The position numbers were made by a program, and so were the translations under genes. A DNA stretch of 41,011 nt from Magnetococcales bacterium (lineage in GTDB: Bacteria; Pseudomonadota; Magnetococcia; Magnetococcales; Magnetaquicoccaceae). The DNA lies in assembly GCA_015231295.1 (NCBI GenBank), contig JADGBU010000006.1:1-41011 (forward strand), read 5' to 3'. The notes beneath the pieces were generated by a model. The model was not told the origin of the DNA and ran no database searches. It saw only the letters and a program-made list of their open reading frames with translations. Below are positions 28,835-37,703 of the stretch, piece by piece (the first letter of the stretch is position 1; the number at the start of each line of letters is the position of its first letter).

Positions 28835-31054
28835 TCACATCTCCTTCAACGCCATCAGTTCGGCATTGGTATAGCGCAACCGGTGGGAGAGGGCGCGGGC
28901 CAGACGGCTGAAAAAGTGATGACCCAGAATCGGATGGCTCTTGGCCAGCTCCTCGAACCGTTTCCGGGAGATCACATAGAGTTCGGTCGGGGCATCCACC
29001 ACGGCATCCGAGGAGCGACGCCCGAAATCCAGAAAGGCCATATCGCCGAAGAAATGGCCCTTGCCGAAGACGGCCAGAGTGATACTTTTACCGCCTTGCA
29101 GCGGCAGCAGCATGCGCACCTGACCGCGCCGGATGAGAAACAGTTCGTCCCCCTCATCTCCCCGGCTGAACACCTTGTCTCCGGTATCGCAGGAACGCTC
29201 TTCGGCGGATGTGGTGAGCAGGGAGGTACACTCTTCATCCAGCAGACCCCGCAACAGGGGAAACTCGGTGAGATTCAGAGCGCGTTCCTCGCCGGATTTG
29301 ATTTTGCGATTCTCTTCGATCAGCCAATCCTCGACCCACTCCATGGCCGCGTCCAGTTCGGGGAAGAGGCGGATATGCTCTCCATGGGTCAGCAGTCCGG
29401 TCTGTTCGAAGTAGCTGCCCAGATCCAGCCCGGTGGGCAGCGAGGTGGGCAGTTCGCTGAAGATCAGGAATGCCTCCCGTTCCTTCAGCATGGCACCGAT
29501 CTGGGTCAGCATGCGGATGCCGGTGAAATCGACCGACTGCACATGACGCATGTCCAGGATCAGGAAGCGACAGCTTTTGATATCCGCCTCCAGGCTGGTG
29601 AACAGTTGATCCGTGGTGCCGAAAAAGAGATTGCCCTGCAACTCCACGATGGTGCTGACCTGACCATTGGCGGCCAAAATCTCTTTTTCTTCCAGCAGTC
29701 GGATGCGTTTGGAGGAGACCCGATCCCCATGCCGCCGTCTCCGGACCACCGAGGAGCGGACCTGATCCCGCAGGAACAGAACCACGGCGAAGCCGATGCC
29801 AGCTCCGGCGGCGGCGATCAGGTTGAAGGCCACCGCCACCACCACCACGGCGGCGATCACGAAGAAGTCGAGGATCATGGTGCGCTGTTTGAGCATGGTG
29901 AAGCTGTGCCAGTCGAACATGCGGTAAGCCACCACCATCAGGATGCCCGCCAGCGCGGCGATCGGCACCCAGCCGATCAGACGGGCGAAGAGCAGCAGCA
30001 CGATCAGAGAGAAAAATCCCTCCATCAGACCGGAGAGCCGGGTCTGACCGCCACTGTTGACGCTCACCAGAGTCGCGCCCATGGTGCCCGCGCCGGGCAT
30101 GCCTCCCACCATGGCGGTGAGCAGATTGCCCACCCCCTGACCGATCAGGGTCCGGTTGGAGTCGTGCCGGGAGCGGGTCAGGGCATCGACCACCACACAA
30201 GTTTTCAGGGTGTCGATGGACAACAGGACCGCCAGCGTGATGGCCGGAACCAGAATGGCGACGAAATCCGGAAGCGTCATTTTGCCCAGGGCATTCCAGC
30301 GTTCCTGCATGCCGTGCTGCAGGGCCGCGAACTCCACGTCGATGGGGCCGATGAGCAGTTTGTTGCCAGCCAACTGATAGAGTTCCGGACGACCCAGGCC
30401 AATGAGAAAATAGGTCGCCATGCCGGCGATCAGGCCGATGATCGGCGCGGGAATCACCTTGGTGATGCGCGGGGCCAGACTCATGCCGAGGATCGTCGCC
30501 ACGCCCACCATGATGCCGGTCCACTGCCAAAGGCTCGGGTCGAGCAGGCCTTGCAGAGGGGCGGTGCCCTTGGGCCAACCGAGAAGTTTGGGCACCTGAC
30601 TCAGAAAGATCAACACGCCGACCCCGCTCAGATAGCCGGAAACCACCGGATAGGGGATGAACTTGATCACCTTGCCCCCGCCGAGGATGCCGAACAGCAG
30701 TTGCAGCATGCCGGAGAGCAGGCCGACCACCGCCAGCAGCAGCAACACCTGTTCCGGGGTGACGGCCTCGCTGCCTCGCGTGGAGGCGAGCAGTTCCACC
30801 GTGAGGGCGGACAGAACCGCCGCCGCCGGGGCGCACGGGGCGGTGATCAGCCTGGGTGCGCCGCCAATGGCGGGGGCGACCAGTCCGAGAATCACCGTGC
30901 CGATCACGCCGGCCATCGCCCCCACGCCGAGATAACTTCCTCCCAGCGGGGTGAAGCTGACCACGCCATAGGCGATGGCCGATGGCAATGCCACCAGCAT
31001 GGCGGCCAGGCCGCCCCAGAGATCTCCCGCGAGTTTGTGGTTCGATGTGGCCAT
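28835..31054 (-). CDS. SulP family anion transporter with STAS and C-terminal cyclic-nucleotide-binding domain
   Basis: LVALPSAIAYGVVSFTPLGG; STAS RFLILDMRHVQSVDFTGIRML; cNMP-like GDKVFSRGDEGDELFLIRRGQVRMLLPL...GHFFGDMAFLDFGRRSSDAVVDAPTELYVI. Confidence 0.92.
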   Translation of the reverse strand: MATSNHKLAGDLWGGLAAMLVALPSAIAYGVVSFTPLGGSYLGVGAMAGVIGTVILGLVAPAIGGAPRLITAPCAPAAAVLSALTVELLASTRGSEAVTPEQVLLLLAVVGLLSGMLQLLFGILGGGKVIKFIPYPVVSGYLSGVGVLIFLSQVPKLLGWPKGTAPLQGLLDPSLWQWTGIMVGVATILGMSLAPRITKVIPAPIIGLIAGMATYFLIGLGRPELYQLAGNKLLIGPIDVEFAALQHGMQERWNALGKMTLPDFVAILVPAITLAVLLSIDTLKTCVVVDALTRSRHDSNRTLIGQGVGNLLTAMVGGMPGAGTMGATLVSVNSGGQTRLSGLMEGFFSLIVLLLFARLIGWVPIAALAGILMVVAYRMFDWHSFTMLKQRTMILDFFVIAAVVVVAVAFNLIAAAGAGIGFAVVLFLRDQVRSSVVRRRRHGDRVSSKRIRLLEEKEILAANGQVSTIVELQGNLFFGTTDQLFTSLEADIKSCRFLILDMRHVQSVDFTGIRMLTQIGAMLKEREAFLIFSELPTSLPTGLDLGSYFEQTGLLTHGEHIRLFPELDAAMEWVEDWLIEENRKIKSGEERALNLTEFPLLRGLLDEECTSLLTTSAEERSCDTGDKVFSRGDEGDELFLIRRGQVRMLLPLQGGKSITLAVFGKGHFFGDMAFLDFGRRSSDAVVDAPTELYVISRKRFEELAKSHPILGHHFFSRLARALSHRLRYTNAELMALKEM

Positions 31055-31132
31055 GATCCGTTACTCCTTGTCTGGTTGCAGGGTTCGGTCCATTGGGCGG
31101 TTTCCGGCCTCGGAAAGGGAAGGTTCTGTTGG

Positions 31133-32053
31133 TCAGGTTTGGGTGGATGGGGCGGTTCCGGTGTTTTTTGACGCTTTGTGAGACTGTTTCTGCTCCAGGA
31201 AATGAATGATTTTTCCGGCCACGTCCGTTCCGGTGGCCTTTTCGAGTCCTTCGAGACCGGGGGAGGAGTTGATCTCCATCACCAGGGGTCCGCGATGGGA
31301 ACGCAGCATGTCCACGCCGGCCACATTGAGTCCCATGAGTCTGGCGGAGCGCACGGCGGTTTGCCGCTCTTGCGGGGAGATGCGGATCGATTTGGCCTGT
31401 CCGCCCCGGTGGAGATTGGAGCGGAAATCGCCTTCGTTGCCTTGACGCATCATGGCGGCCACCACCCGTTCGCCGATCACCAGACAGCGAATGTCGGCGG
31501 ATCCGGCCTCCTTGATGTACTCCTGGACCAGAATGTTGGCATCCATGCCGCGAAAGGCTTCGATCATGCTTTTGGCCGAGCGATGGGTTTCCGCCAGCAC
31601 CACGCCGATGCCCTGGGTGCCTTCCAGCAGTTTGATCACCACCGGGGTGCCGCCGACCATATGGATCAGATCGTCGGTGAACTGGGTGGCATGGGCGAAG
31701 CCGGTGACGGGCAGACCGATGCCGGCGCGCGAGAGCAGTTGCAGACAGCGGAGCTTGTCACGGGATTTGGCGATCGATTCGCTGCTGTTGAGCGGATAGA
31801 CCCCCATCATTTCAAATTGATGCAGCACCGCCAGGCCGTAGAAGGTGATGGAGGCTCCGATGCGGGGGATCACCGCGTCGAAGCCGTCGAGCACCTTGCC
31901 GCCGTAGCGCACCGTGGGCTGATTGGAGGAGATGTTCATGTAGACCTTCAAGGTGTCGATGATCTCCACCTCATGTCCACGGCTGCGCGCCGCCTCCACG
32001 AGCCGTTTGTGGGAGTACAGCTCTGGATTTCGGGCCAGAATGGCGATTCTCAT
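31133..32053 (-). CDS. rimK: RimK-type ATP-grasp ligase (ribosomal protein S6--L-glutamate ligase family)
   Basis: [41 protein letters not shown]...[19 protein letters not shown]...[14 protein letters not shown]; start at 32053. Confidence 0.93.
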   Translation of the reverse strand: MRIAILARNPELYSHKRLVEAARSRGHEVEIIDTLKVYMNISSNQPTVRYGGKVLDGFDAVIPRIGASITFYGLAVLHQFEMMGVYPLNSSESIAKSRDKLRCLQLLSRAGIGLPVTGFAHATQFTDDLIHMVGGTPVVIKLLEGTQGIGVVLAETHRSAKSMIEAFRGMDANILVQEYIKEAGSADIRCLVIGERVVAAMMRQGNEGDFRSNLHRGGQAKSIRISPQERQTAVRSARLMGLNVAGVDMLRSHRGPLVMEINSSPGLEGLEKATGTDVAGKIIHFLEQKQSHKASKNTGTAPSTQT

Positions 32054-32526
32054 TTCTCCTCCGTCTTGTGTCGGGAGGTCAGAAACGACCGGCCCGGATC
32101 CACCAGAAAACTTTTGGCGATCGCGGTGCGTCCCACCAGCATGCGAAAGCCCATGAGGGCGCGATCGGTCAGGGTGACTTCCACCGAGAGTTCCCGTTCG
32201 CCCAGGAGCAGACGGGTCAGGATCACGAAGCGTTGTTCGGTCTGCCCCCCGGAGTTGATCACCGCCCGACAATCCACCAGCGGGGCTTCGCAATGAAGCT
32301 CCGGTCGGCTTTTGCGTTGCGCGGGATGCAGGCGAAAACGCACGAATTTCTTGCCATCGCGCACCACCAGGGCGGGGTCCAGGGCGTGGAGTGCCGAGGT
32401 GCGGGCTCCGGTATCGATTTTGGTTTTGATCCGCTCCACACCCAGATCCGGCAAGGCGACCCATTCGCGCCAGCCGATCACGGCTCTCTCCCGTGTGTGG
32501 AGCGATCCCGACTTGATGAGGCGCAT
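32050..32526 (-). CDS. rimB: Retropepsin-like ATP-dependent zinc protease family (RimB-like)
   Basis: [33 protein letters not shown]; adjacent to rimK with ATGA overlap. Confidence 0.85.
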   Translation of the reverse strand: MRLIKSGSLHTRERAVIGWREWVALPDLGVERIKTKIDTGARTSALHALDPALVVRDGKKFVRFRLHPAQRKSRPELHCEAPLVDCRAVINSGGQTEQRFVILTRLLLGERELSVEVTLTDRALMGFRMLVGRTAIAKSFLVDPGRSFLTSRHKTEEK

Positions 32527-32529
32527 GGA

Positions 32530-33552
32530 TCAGGTATCCGACAGGTGGTGTTCGGGTTTGAGATCCCGTTCCATCAACTCGCGCACCGCGTCCGGCGGGG
32601 AGAGTCCTTCGTAGAGGATGCCGTGAACCGCACGGGTGATGGGCATGTCGAGGTTCAGTTTGAGGGCCAGTCGGTGGACGCCGACGGCGGTGCGCACCCC
32701 TTCGGCGATTTCGTGGCTGCCCTGCTGGATCGCCTCCAGGCTTTCGCCCTTGCCCAGGCGCACCCCCACGGTGCGATTGCGGGAGAGATCCGAGGTGGCG
32801 GTCAGCAGCAGATCTCCCAGACCCGACAGGCCCGAGAAGGTTTCCGGTTTGGCACCGAGTCGCACGCCCATGCGGAGGATTTCGTTCAGGCCACGGGTGA
32901 TCAGGGCGGCGCGGGCACTGTGACCCATGCCCAGTCCATCGCAGATGCCGGCGGCCAGGGCGATGACGTTTTTCAGGGCACCTCCCAGTTCCAGACCGAT
33001 CACGTCATCGGTGGAGTAGGTGCGGAACCAGTTGGTATGAAACAGTTTTTGGATGCGTTCCACCCGTTCGGGGTCGCGTCCGGCGATGGATACCGCCGCC
33101 GGAAGACGCATGATGGTATCCCGTGCGAAGGAGGGGCCGGAGAGAAAACAGCTTTTGTCGCCAAGAGAAGGGCCGAGTATTTCGCTGTGAATTTCCGAGA
33201 GCAGGGTCATGGTGGCGGCCTCGACCCCTTTGCTGGCCGAGACGAACACCGTTTCCGGGGTCACGCTGTCGCGGATGGCGTCGAGCACCCCACGGGTGAA
33301 CTGCGTGGGCACCACCATGACCAGAATGGCATGCTGCCGGGCGGTTCCGATCAGGTCGGTGGTGGCGACGATGTTGGCGGGCAGGGCGAACTCTGTCAGA
33401 AAAAAGGGATTGTGTCGGGTGTGATTGATCCCTTCCGCCACTTCGGGTTCGTGGCACCACAGGGTTACTTGAGGCAGTTTGCTGGCCAGAACCGTGGCCA
33501 GGGCGGTGCCCCAGGAGCCTGCGCCGATGATGGCTGTTGCGGGTGTATTCAT
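32530..33552 (-). CDS. gpsA: Glycerol-3-phosphate dehydrogenase [NAD(P)+]
   Basis: [51 protein letters not shown]. Confidence 0.95.
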   Translation of the reverse strand: MNTPATAIIGAGSWGTALATVLASKLPQVTLWCHEPEVAEGINHTRHNPFFLTEFALPANIVATTDLIGTARQHAILVMVVPTQFTRGVLDAIRDSVTPETVFVSASKGVEAATMTLLSEIHSEILGPSLGDKSCFLSGPSFARDTIMRLPAAVSIAGRDPERVERIQKLFHTNWFRTYSTDDVIGLELGGALKNVIALAAGICDGLGMGHSARAALITRGLNEILRMGVRLGAKPETFSGLSGLGDLLLTATSDLSRNRTVGVRLGKGESLEAIQQGSHEIAEGVRTAVGVHRLALKLNLDMPITRAVHGILYEGLSPPDAVRELMERDLKPEHHLSDT

Positions 33553-34637
33553 GATGCGCGTCCAATAGAAGGCCATCGACTTGAAGAAAAGGTTTCACCG
33601 ATTTTTTCCACCGGCCAGCGGGCTTGTACATTCAACGCCCATCCATCCCGTTGTCCCATGGCCAGGCGTCGCAATCCGGCCAGCGCGATCATGGCTCCGT
33701 TGTCGGTACACAGCGACAGAGGCGGAAAATAGACCTGAATCCCTTCCCGGTTTCCCCGTTCCAGCAACCGTTCCCGCAATCGCCGGTTGGCCCCCACGCC
33801 CCCCGCCACCACCAGACGCCGCTCTCCGGTCTGACGACAGGCGGCAATCGATTTGCTCGCCAACACATCGACGATCGCTTCCTGATATGAGGCGGCCACA
33901 TCCCGTCGCCACTCCGGCTCATCCATCCGCGCCTGATGCTGACCCAGAAAGGTCCGCAAGGCGGTCTTCAGCCCGGAAAAGGAAAAATCCAACTGCTCCC
34001 GACCCGGCATCGCCCGTGGAAACCGGATCGCCTCCCGGTCTCCCCCTTCCGCCAGCGTGGCGATGGCCGGTCCGCCCGGATAGCCCAGGCCCAGCAAACG
34101 GGCTCCCTTGTCGAAGGCCTCTCCCACGGCGTCATCCCGCGTCCGTCCCAATGGTCGATACTCTCCGAACTGCCGGGCGTGCACCAACAGGGTGTGTCCC
34201 CCGGAAACCAACAGCGAAACGAATGGAAAATCCATCGCCCCGGCATCCGGATCCAGAAAGGGACTCATCAGATGTCCCTCCATGTGATGCACCCCCACCA
34301 AAGGCACCCCCAAAGCCATGGCCAATCCCTTGGCGGTCGCCATGCCGGTCAGCAGTCCGCCGATGAGGCCGGGTCCGGCGGTCACGGCCACACAATCGAG
34401 CGCATCCGGGGTGATCCCGGCCACCTGAAAAGCCTCGGCGATCACCGGTCCGATGTTGCGAATGTGGGCGCGACTGGCCAACTCCGGCACCACCCCCCCG
34501 TATCGGGCATGCACCTCCACCTGTCCGTGTACCACGTTGGCCTGCAGAATCGGACGGCTCACGCCCTCCCCGAAGGTCAACGTCACCACCGCTGCGGCGG
34601 TTTCGTCACAACTGCTTTCGATGCCCAACGCCCGCAT
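33549..34637 (-). CDS. tsaD: tRNA N6-adenosine threonylcarbamoyltransferase
   Basis: LGIESSCDETAAAVV; GVHHMEGHLMSP; FVSLLVSGGHTLLV. Confidence 0.95.
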   Translation of the reverse strand: MRALGIESSCDETAAAVVTLTFGEGVSRPILQANVVHGQVEVHARYGGVVPELASRAHIRNIGPVIAEAFQVAGITPDALDCVAVTAGPGLIGGLLTGMATAKGLAMALGVPLVGVHHMEGHLMSPFLDPDAGAMDFPFVSLLVSGGHTLLVHARQFGEYRPLGRTRDDAVGEAFDKGARLLGLGYPGGPAIATLAEGGDREAIRFPRAMPGREQLDFSFSGLKTALRTFLGQHQARMDEPEWRRDVAASYQEAIVDVLASKSIAACRQTGERRLVVAGGVGANRRLRERLLERGNREGIQVYFPPLSLCTDNGAMIALAGLRRLAMGQRDGWALNVQARWPVEKIGETFSSSRWPSIGRAS

Positions 34638-34731
34638 GATCCTTGTCCTTTGAATCGGTTCGTGCCATGGTTAACAGCATACTCCCTTTTTCACCCTTCC
34701 ACCATCGGGCTTGAAACGTCGAGCGAACCTC

Positions 34732-35661
34732 ATGAACGCATCCATCAAGATCGGTACAAGGGGCAGTGCCCTGGCTCTGTGGCAGGCCCGCTGGGTCCAG
34801 TTCCTGCTGGAAAATCGCCATCCCGGCCTGCGGGCGGAGTTGGTCGTCATCAAGACCCGAGGCGATGTGATCCTCGATGTGCCCCTGGCCAAGGTGGGTG
34901 GAAAAGGTCTGTTCGTCAAGGAGTTGGAAGAGGCCTTGCTCGATCGGCGGGTCGATCTGGCGGTCCACTCCATGAAGGATGTCCCCGCCGAATTTCCCCC
35001 GGGATTGGGCGTGCGAACCATCCTGGAACGGGAAGATCCTCGGGATGTGCTGCTTTCGGTGCACTACGCCGGACTCGATCAACTGCCCCAGGGGGCGCGG
35101 GTCGGTTCCTCGTCGTTGCGTCGTCAGTGTCAACTGCTGCATCTGCGTCCGGATCTGCGGATTGAATCGCTGCGCGGGAATGTCAACACCCGCATCGCCA
35201 AACTCGAATCCGGTCAGTTCGAGGCCATCGTGCTGGCCGCCGCCGGAGTCAAACGGCTCGGCCTGCTCGATCGGGTGGTGGAGTACTTTGCCACCGACCG
35301 GATGATTCCGGCCAACGGTCAGGGGGCGGTGGGGATCGAGGCGCGTCTGGACGATGAACGGATCTCCACCCTGCTCGAACCTTTGAATCATGGCCTCACC
35401 CGTTTGGCGGTGTTGGCGGAACGGGCCTTTCTTCATGAGTTGGAAGGGGGATGTCAGGTGCCGATCGCCGGATATGCCCGTCTGGAGGGGGAAACGCTGG
35501 TGATGTCCGGTCGGGTCGGCTCCCTGGATGGACGGGAGTTGATCACCCGGGAACATCGGGGCTCGTCCGACGATCCGGAAACACTGGGTCGCGCGTTGGC
35601 CCGGGAGCTCCTGACCCTGGGGGCCGATCGTTTGTTGGCCGCGCCGGCGTTGCTCTCCTGA
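34732..35661 (+). CDS. hemC: Porphobilinogen deaminase / hydroxymethylbilane synthase
   Basis: IKIGTRGSALALWQARWV; VHSMKDVPAEFPPGL; RVGSSSLRRQCQL; GGCQVPIAGYA. Confidence 0.96.
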   Translation: MNASIKIGTRGSALALWQARWVQFLLENRHPGLRAELVVIKTRGDVILDVPLAKVGGKGLFVKELEEALLDRRVDLAVHSMKDVPAEFPPGLGVRTILEREDPRDVLLSVHYAGLDQLPQGARVGSSSLRRQCQLLHLRPDLRIESLRGNVNTRIAKLESGQFEAIVLAAAGVKRLGLLDRVVEYFATDRMIPANGQGAVGIEARLDDERISTLLEPLNHGLTRLAVLAERAFLHELEGGCQVPIAGYARLEGETLVMSGRVGSLDGRELITREHRGSSDDPETLGRALARELLTLGADRLLAAPALLS

Positions 35662-35672
35662 TGTCGCATATT

Positions 35673-35725
35673 GGGGTCCAGGGGCCATTGGCCCCTGGTG
35701 GGGTCCAGGGGCGAAGCCCCTGGGA
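35673..35725. repeat. GGGGTCCAGGGG palindromic intergenic repeat
   Basis: ggggtccaggggccattggcccctggtggggtccaggggcgaagcccctggga. Confidence 0.88.
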
Positions 35726-35990
35726 GGTTTCACGATCGCTTTTCCGCACAGAAAATCAAGACCCTGGAGGCGTTTCCTCCAGACCGCCACCGGGGGCGAT
35801 GATCGCCCTCCGCCCCCCGCAACCGGAGCGGAAATCATCACCGATCGTTTTCTTCTCGTCCCTTCTGTCGGTTCTTCATTGACAAAGGCCGCGATAACCC
35901 GCATTGTCCGATATCGAACGCGCTCCAAGTTCATCGGGTAGCCGGGGCGTTCGGCGTAGGCTCGGCACCCGGTCTGATAGAAGGCGCAAC

Positions 35991-37409
35991 GTGACCGGTT
36001 TTTCCTCGTTTGATCTGCTTCCCCCCATCCTCGCCGCTATCGAAGAGGCAGGATACACCACCCCAACCCCCATTCAGGAACAAGCCATCCCCCATCTGCG
36101 GGAAGGACGTGACCTGCTTGGCATCGCCCAGACCGGAACCGGCAAGACCGCCGCGTTCGCTCTGCCGATTCTGGATCGTCTGGCGCGTCGTCGCATTCGA
36201 CCCGGCTCCCGTCAGGCCCGTGCCCTGATCCTGACCCCGACCCGTGAACTGGCCGCCCAGATCGATGCCAGCTTCGCCACCTACGGACAACGCCTCAATC
36301 TGACACGGGCCGTGGTCTATGGCGGTGTGGGTCAGTATGGCCAGGTCAAGAGCATGGGACGGGGCGTGGACATCCTCACCGCCACCCCCGGACGACTGCT
36401 CGATCTGATGAATCAGGGCTTCGTCAAACTCGACCGCCTGGAAATCTTCGTGCTCGACGAGGCGGATCGCATGCTCGACATGGGTTTCATCCATGACATC
36501 CGCATGGTGATCAGCCATTTGCCGGTGGAGCGTCAGACGCTGCTCTTCTCCGCCACCATGCCCAAGGAGATCGCCCATCTGGCCCAGGGCCTGTTGAGCG
36601 ATCCGGAACAGGTGGAAACCACGCCTCCCGCCACCACGGTGGAACGGGTGGAGCAGAAGGTCTATTTCGTGGAGAAGGGGGATAAACGGGCGGTTCTGGC
36701 GCATCTGCTGCGTCAGGAGTCCCTGACCCGCGCGTTGGTCTTCACCCGTACCAAACACGGTGCCGACAAGGTGGTGGAGGATCTGCAAAAACGCTCCATC
36801 GAGGCGGACGCCATCCATGGCAACAAATCCCAGGGAGCCCGGGAACGGGCGTTGAGCCGCTTTCGCAGCGGAGAGTCCCGAGTGCTGGTGGCCACGGATA
36901 TCGCCGCACGGGGAATCGATGTCTCCGGCATCAGCCATGTGATCAACTTCGATCTGCCCAATGAGCCGGATAATTATGTTCACCGCATCGGTCGCACCGC
37001 GCGGGCCGGTCGGGAAGGGGTGGCGATCTCTTTGTGCGATGCCACGGAAGTGGCGTTTCTGCGGGTCATCGAACGCATCATCCGGATTCCGATTCCGGTG
37101 GAAACGCAACATCCCTATCACTCCGAATTGATCGCCTCCTCTCCGGCGGGTTCGCCGCAACCGGCCTCGCCGTCCCGTTCGGGGGGGCGTCCATCCCGAC
37201 CGGCTCGTCCATCCCGGCCCCCGAGAGATGCCGCCGCTCCGGAAAAAACACAGCGTCCGCCGCGTACCCGTTCCGAGCAGCCCAAAGCGGAGAGTGCGCC
37301 GAGAAGTGTCAAACCCCGTCCGGGTGGTGGGGCGTCCCGTCCCGGTGCGACTCAGGGCAATGCCGCGCGTCCCGCTCGTGCGCCCATGGCGCGTCGTCGG
37401 GTCGATTGA
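35991..37409 (+). CDS. rhlE: DEAD-box ATP-dependent RNA helicase (RhlE-like)
   Basis: Q-motif [49 protein letters not shown]; basic low-complexity C-terminal tail. GTG start at 35991 preferred over TTG 35904. Confidence 0.92.
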   Translation: MTGFSSFDLLPPILAAIEEAGYTTPTPIQEQAIPHLREGRDLLGIAQTGTGKTAAFALPILDRLARRRIRPGSRQARALILTPTRELAAQIDASFATYGQRLNLTRAVVYGGVGQYGQVKSMGRGVDILTATPGRLLDLMNQGFVKLDRLEIFVLDEADRMLDMGFIHDIRMVISHLPVERQTLLFSATMPKEIAHLAQGLLSDPEQVETTPPATTVERVEQKVYFVEKGDKRAVLAHLLRQESLTRALVFTRTKHGADKVVEDLQKRSIEADAIHGNKSQGARERALSRFRSGESRVLVATDIAARGIDVSGISHVINFDLPNEPDNYVHRIGRTARAGREGVAISLCDATEVAFLRVIERIIRIPIPVETQHPYHSELIASSPAGSPQPASPSRSGGRPSRPARPSRPPRDAAAPEKTQRPPRTRSEQPKAESAPRSVKPRPGGGASRPGATQGNAARPARAPMARRRVD

Positions 37410-37424
37410 CAATAAAATCATGAT

Positions 37425-37457
37425 GGAGCCAGGGGGGTTATCCCCCTGGTGGGCTCC
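37425..37457. repeat. Palindromic intergenic repeat / probable terminator after rhlE
   Basis: GGAGCCAGGGGGGTTATCCCCCTGGTGGGCTCC nested hairpin. Confidence 0.6.
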
Positions 37458-37703
37458 AAGGGGTGAAGGCGATCGATCGAACCCCATCGCCAGGGTAGAT
37501 TTGTGGAGCGGTTTTTTTTTGAAGTAATATGATATTAATAATAGAAAGAATTGTGTTGACTGCGGAGTTTTGGGCTAATAATACGCTTAATATTAAAAAT
37601 TAAACCAATAATTATATTTTAAGTGCTGGACAATGATGATTTGATAGTTTGTGTTGGATAAAATCATGACAAAGTAGATTGACAGTGAGTGCCAATGGTT
37701 GAG

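Noticed and set aside
28883-31171. 762-aa plus-strand ORF
   Set aside because: Exactly antisense to the well-supported sulP gene; low-complexity His/Gln/Gly composition.
35904-35990. TTG-initiated N-terminal extension of the RhlE-like helicase
   Set aside because: The extension is Arg/Ser-rich without domain support; GTG 35991 directly precedes the conserved Q-motif region.
37556-37703. Retron-like or other ncRNA-RT system in the AT-rich tail
   Set aside because: No reverse transcriptase or msr/msd-like inverted repeats seen; only a promoter-like hexamer pair, reported separately at low interest.
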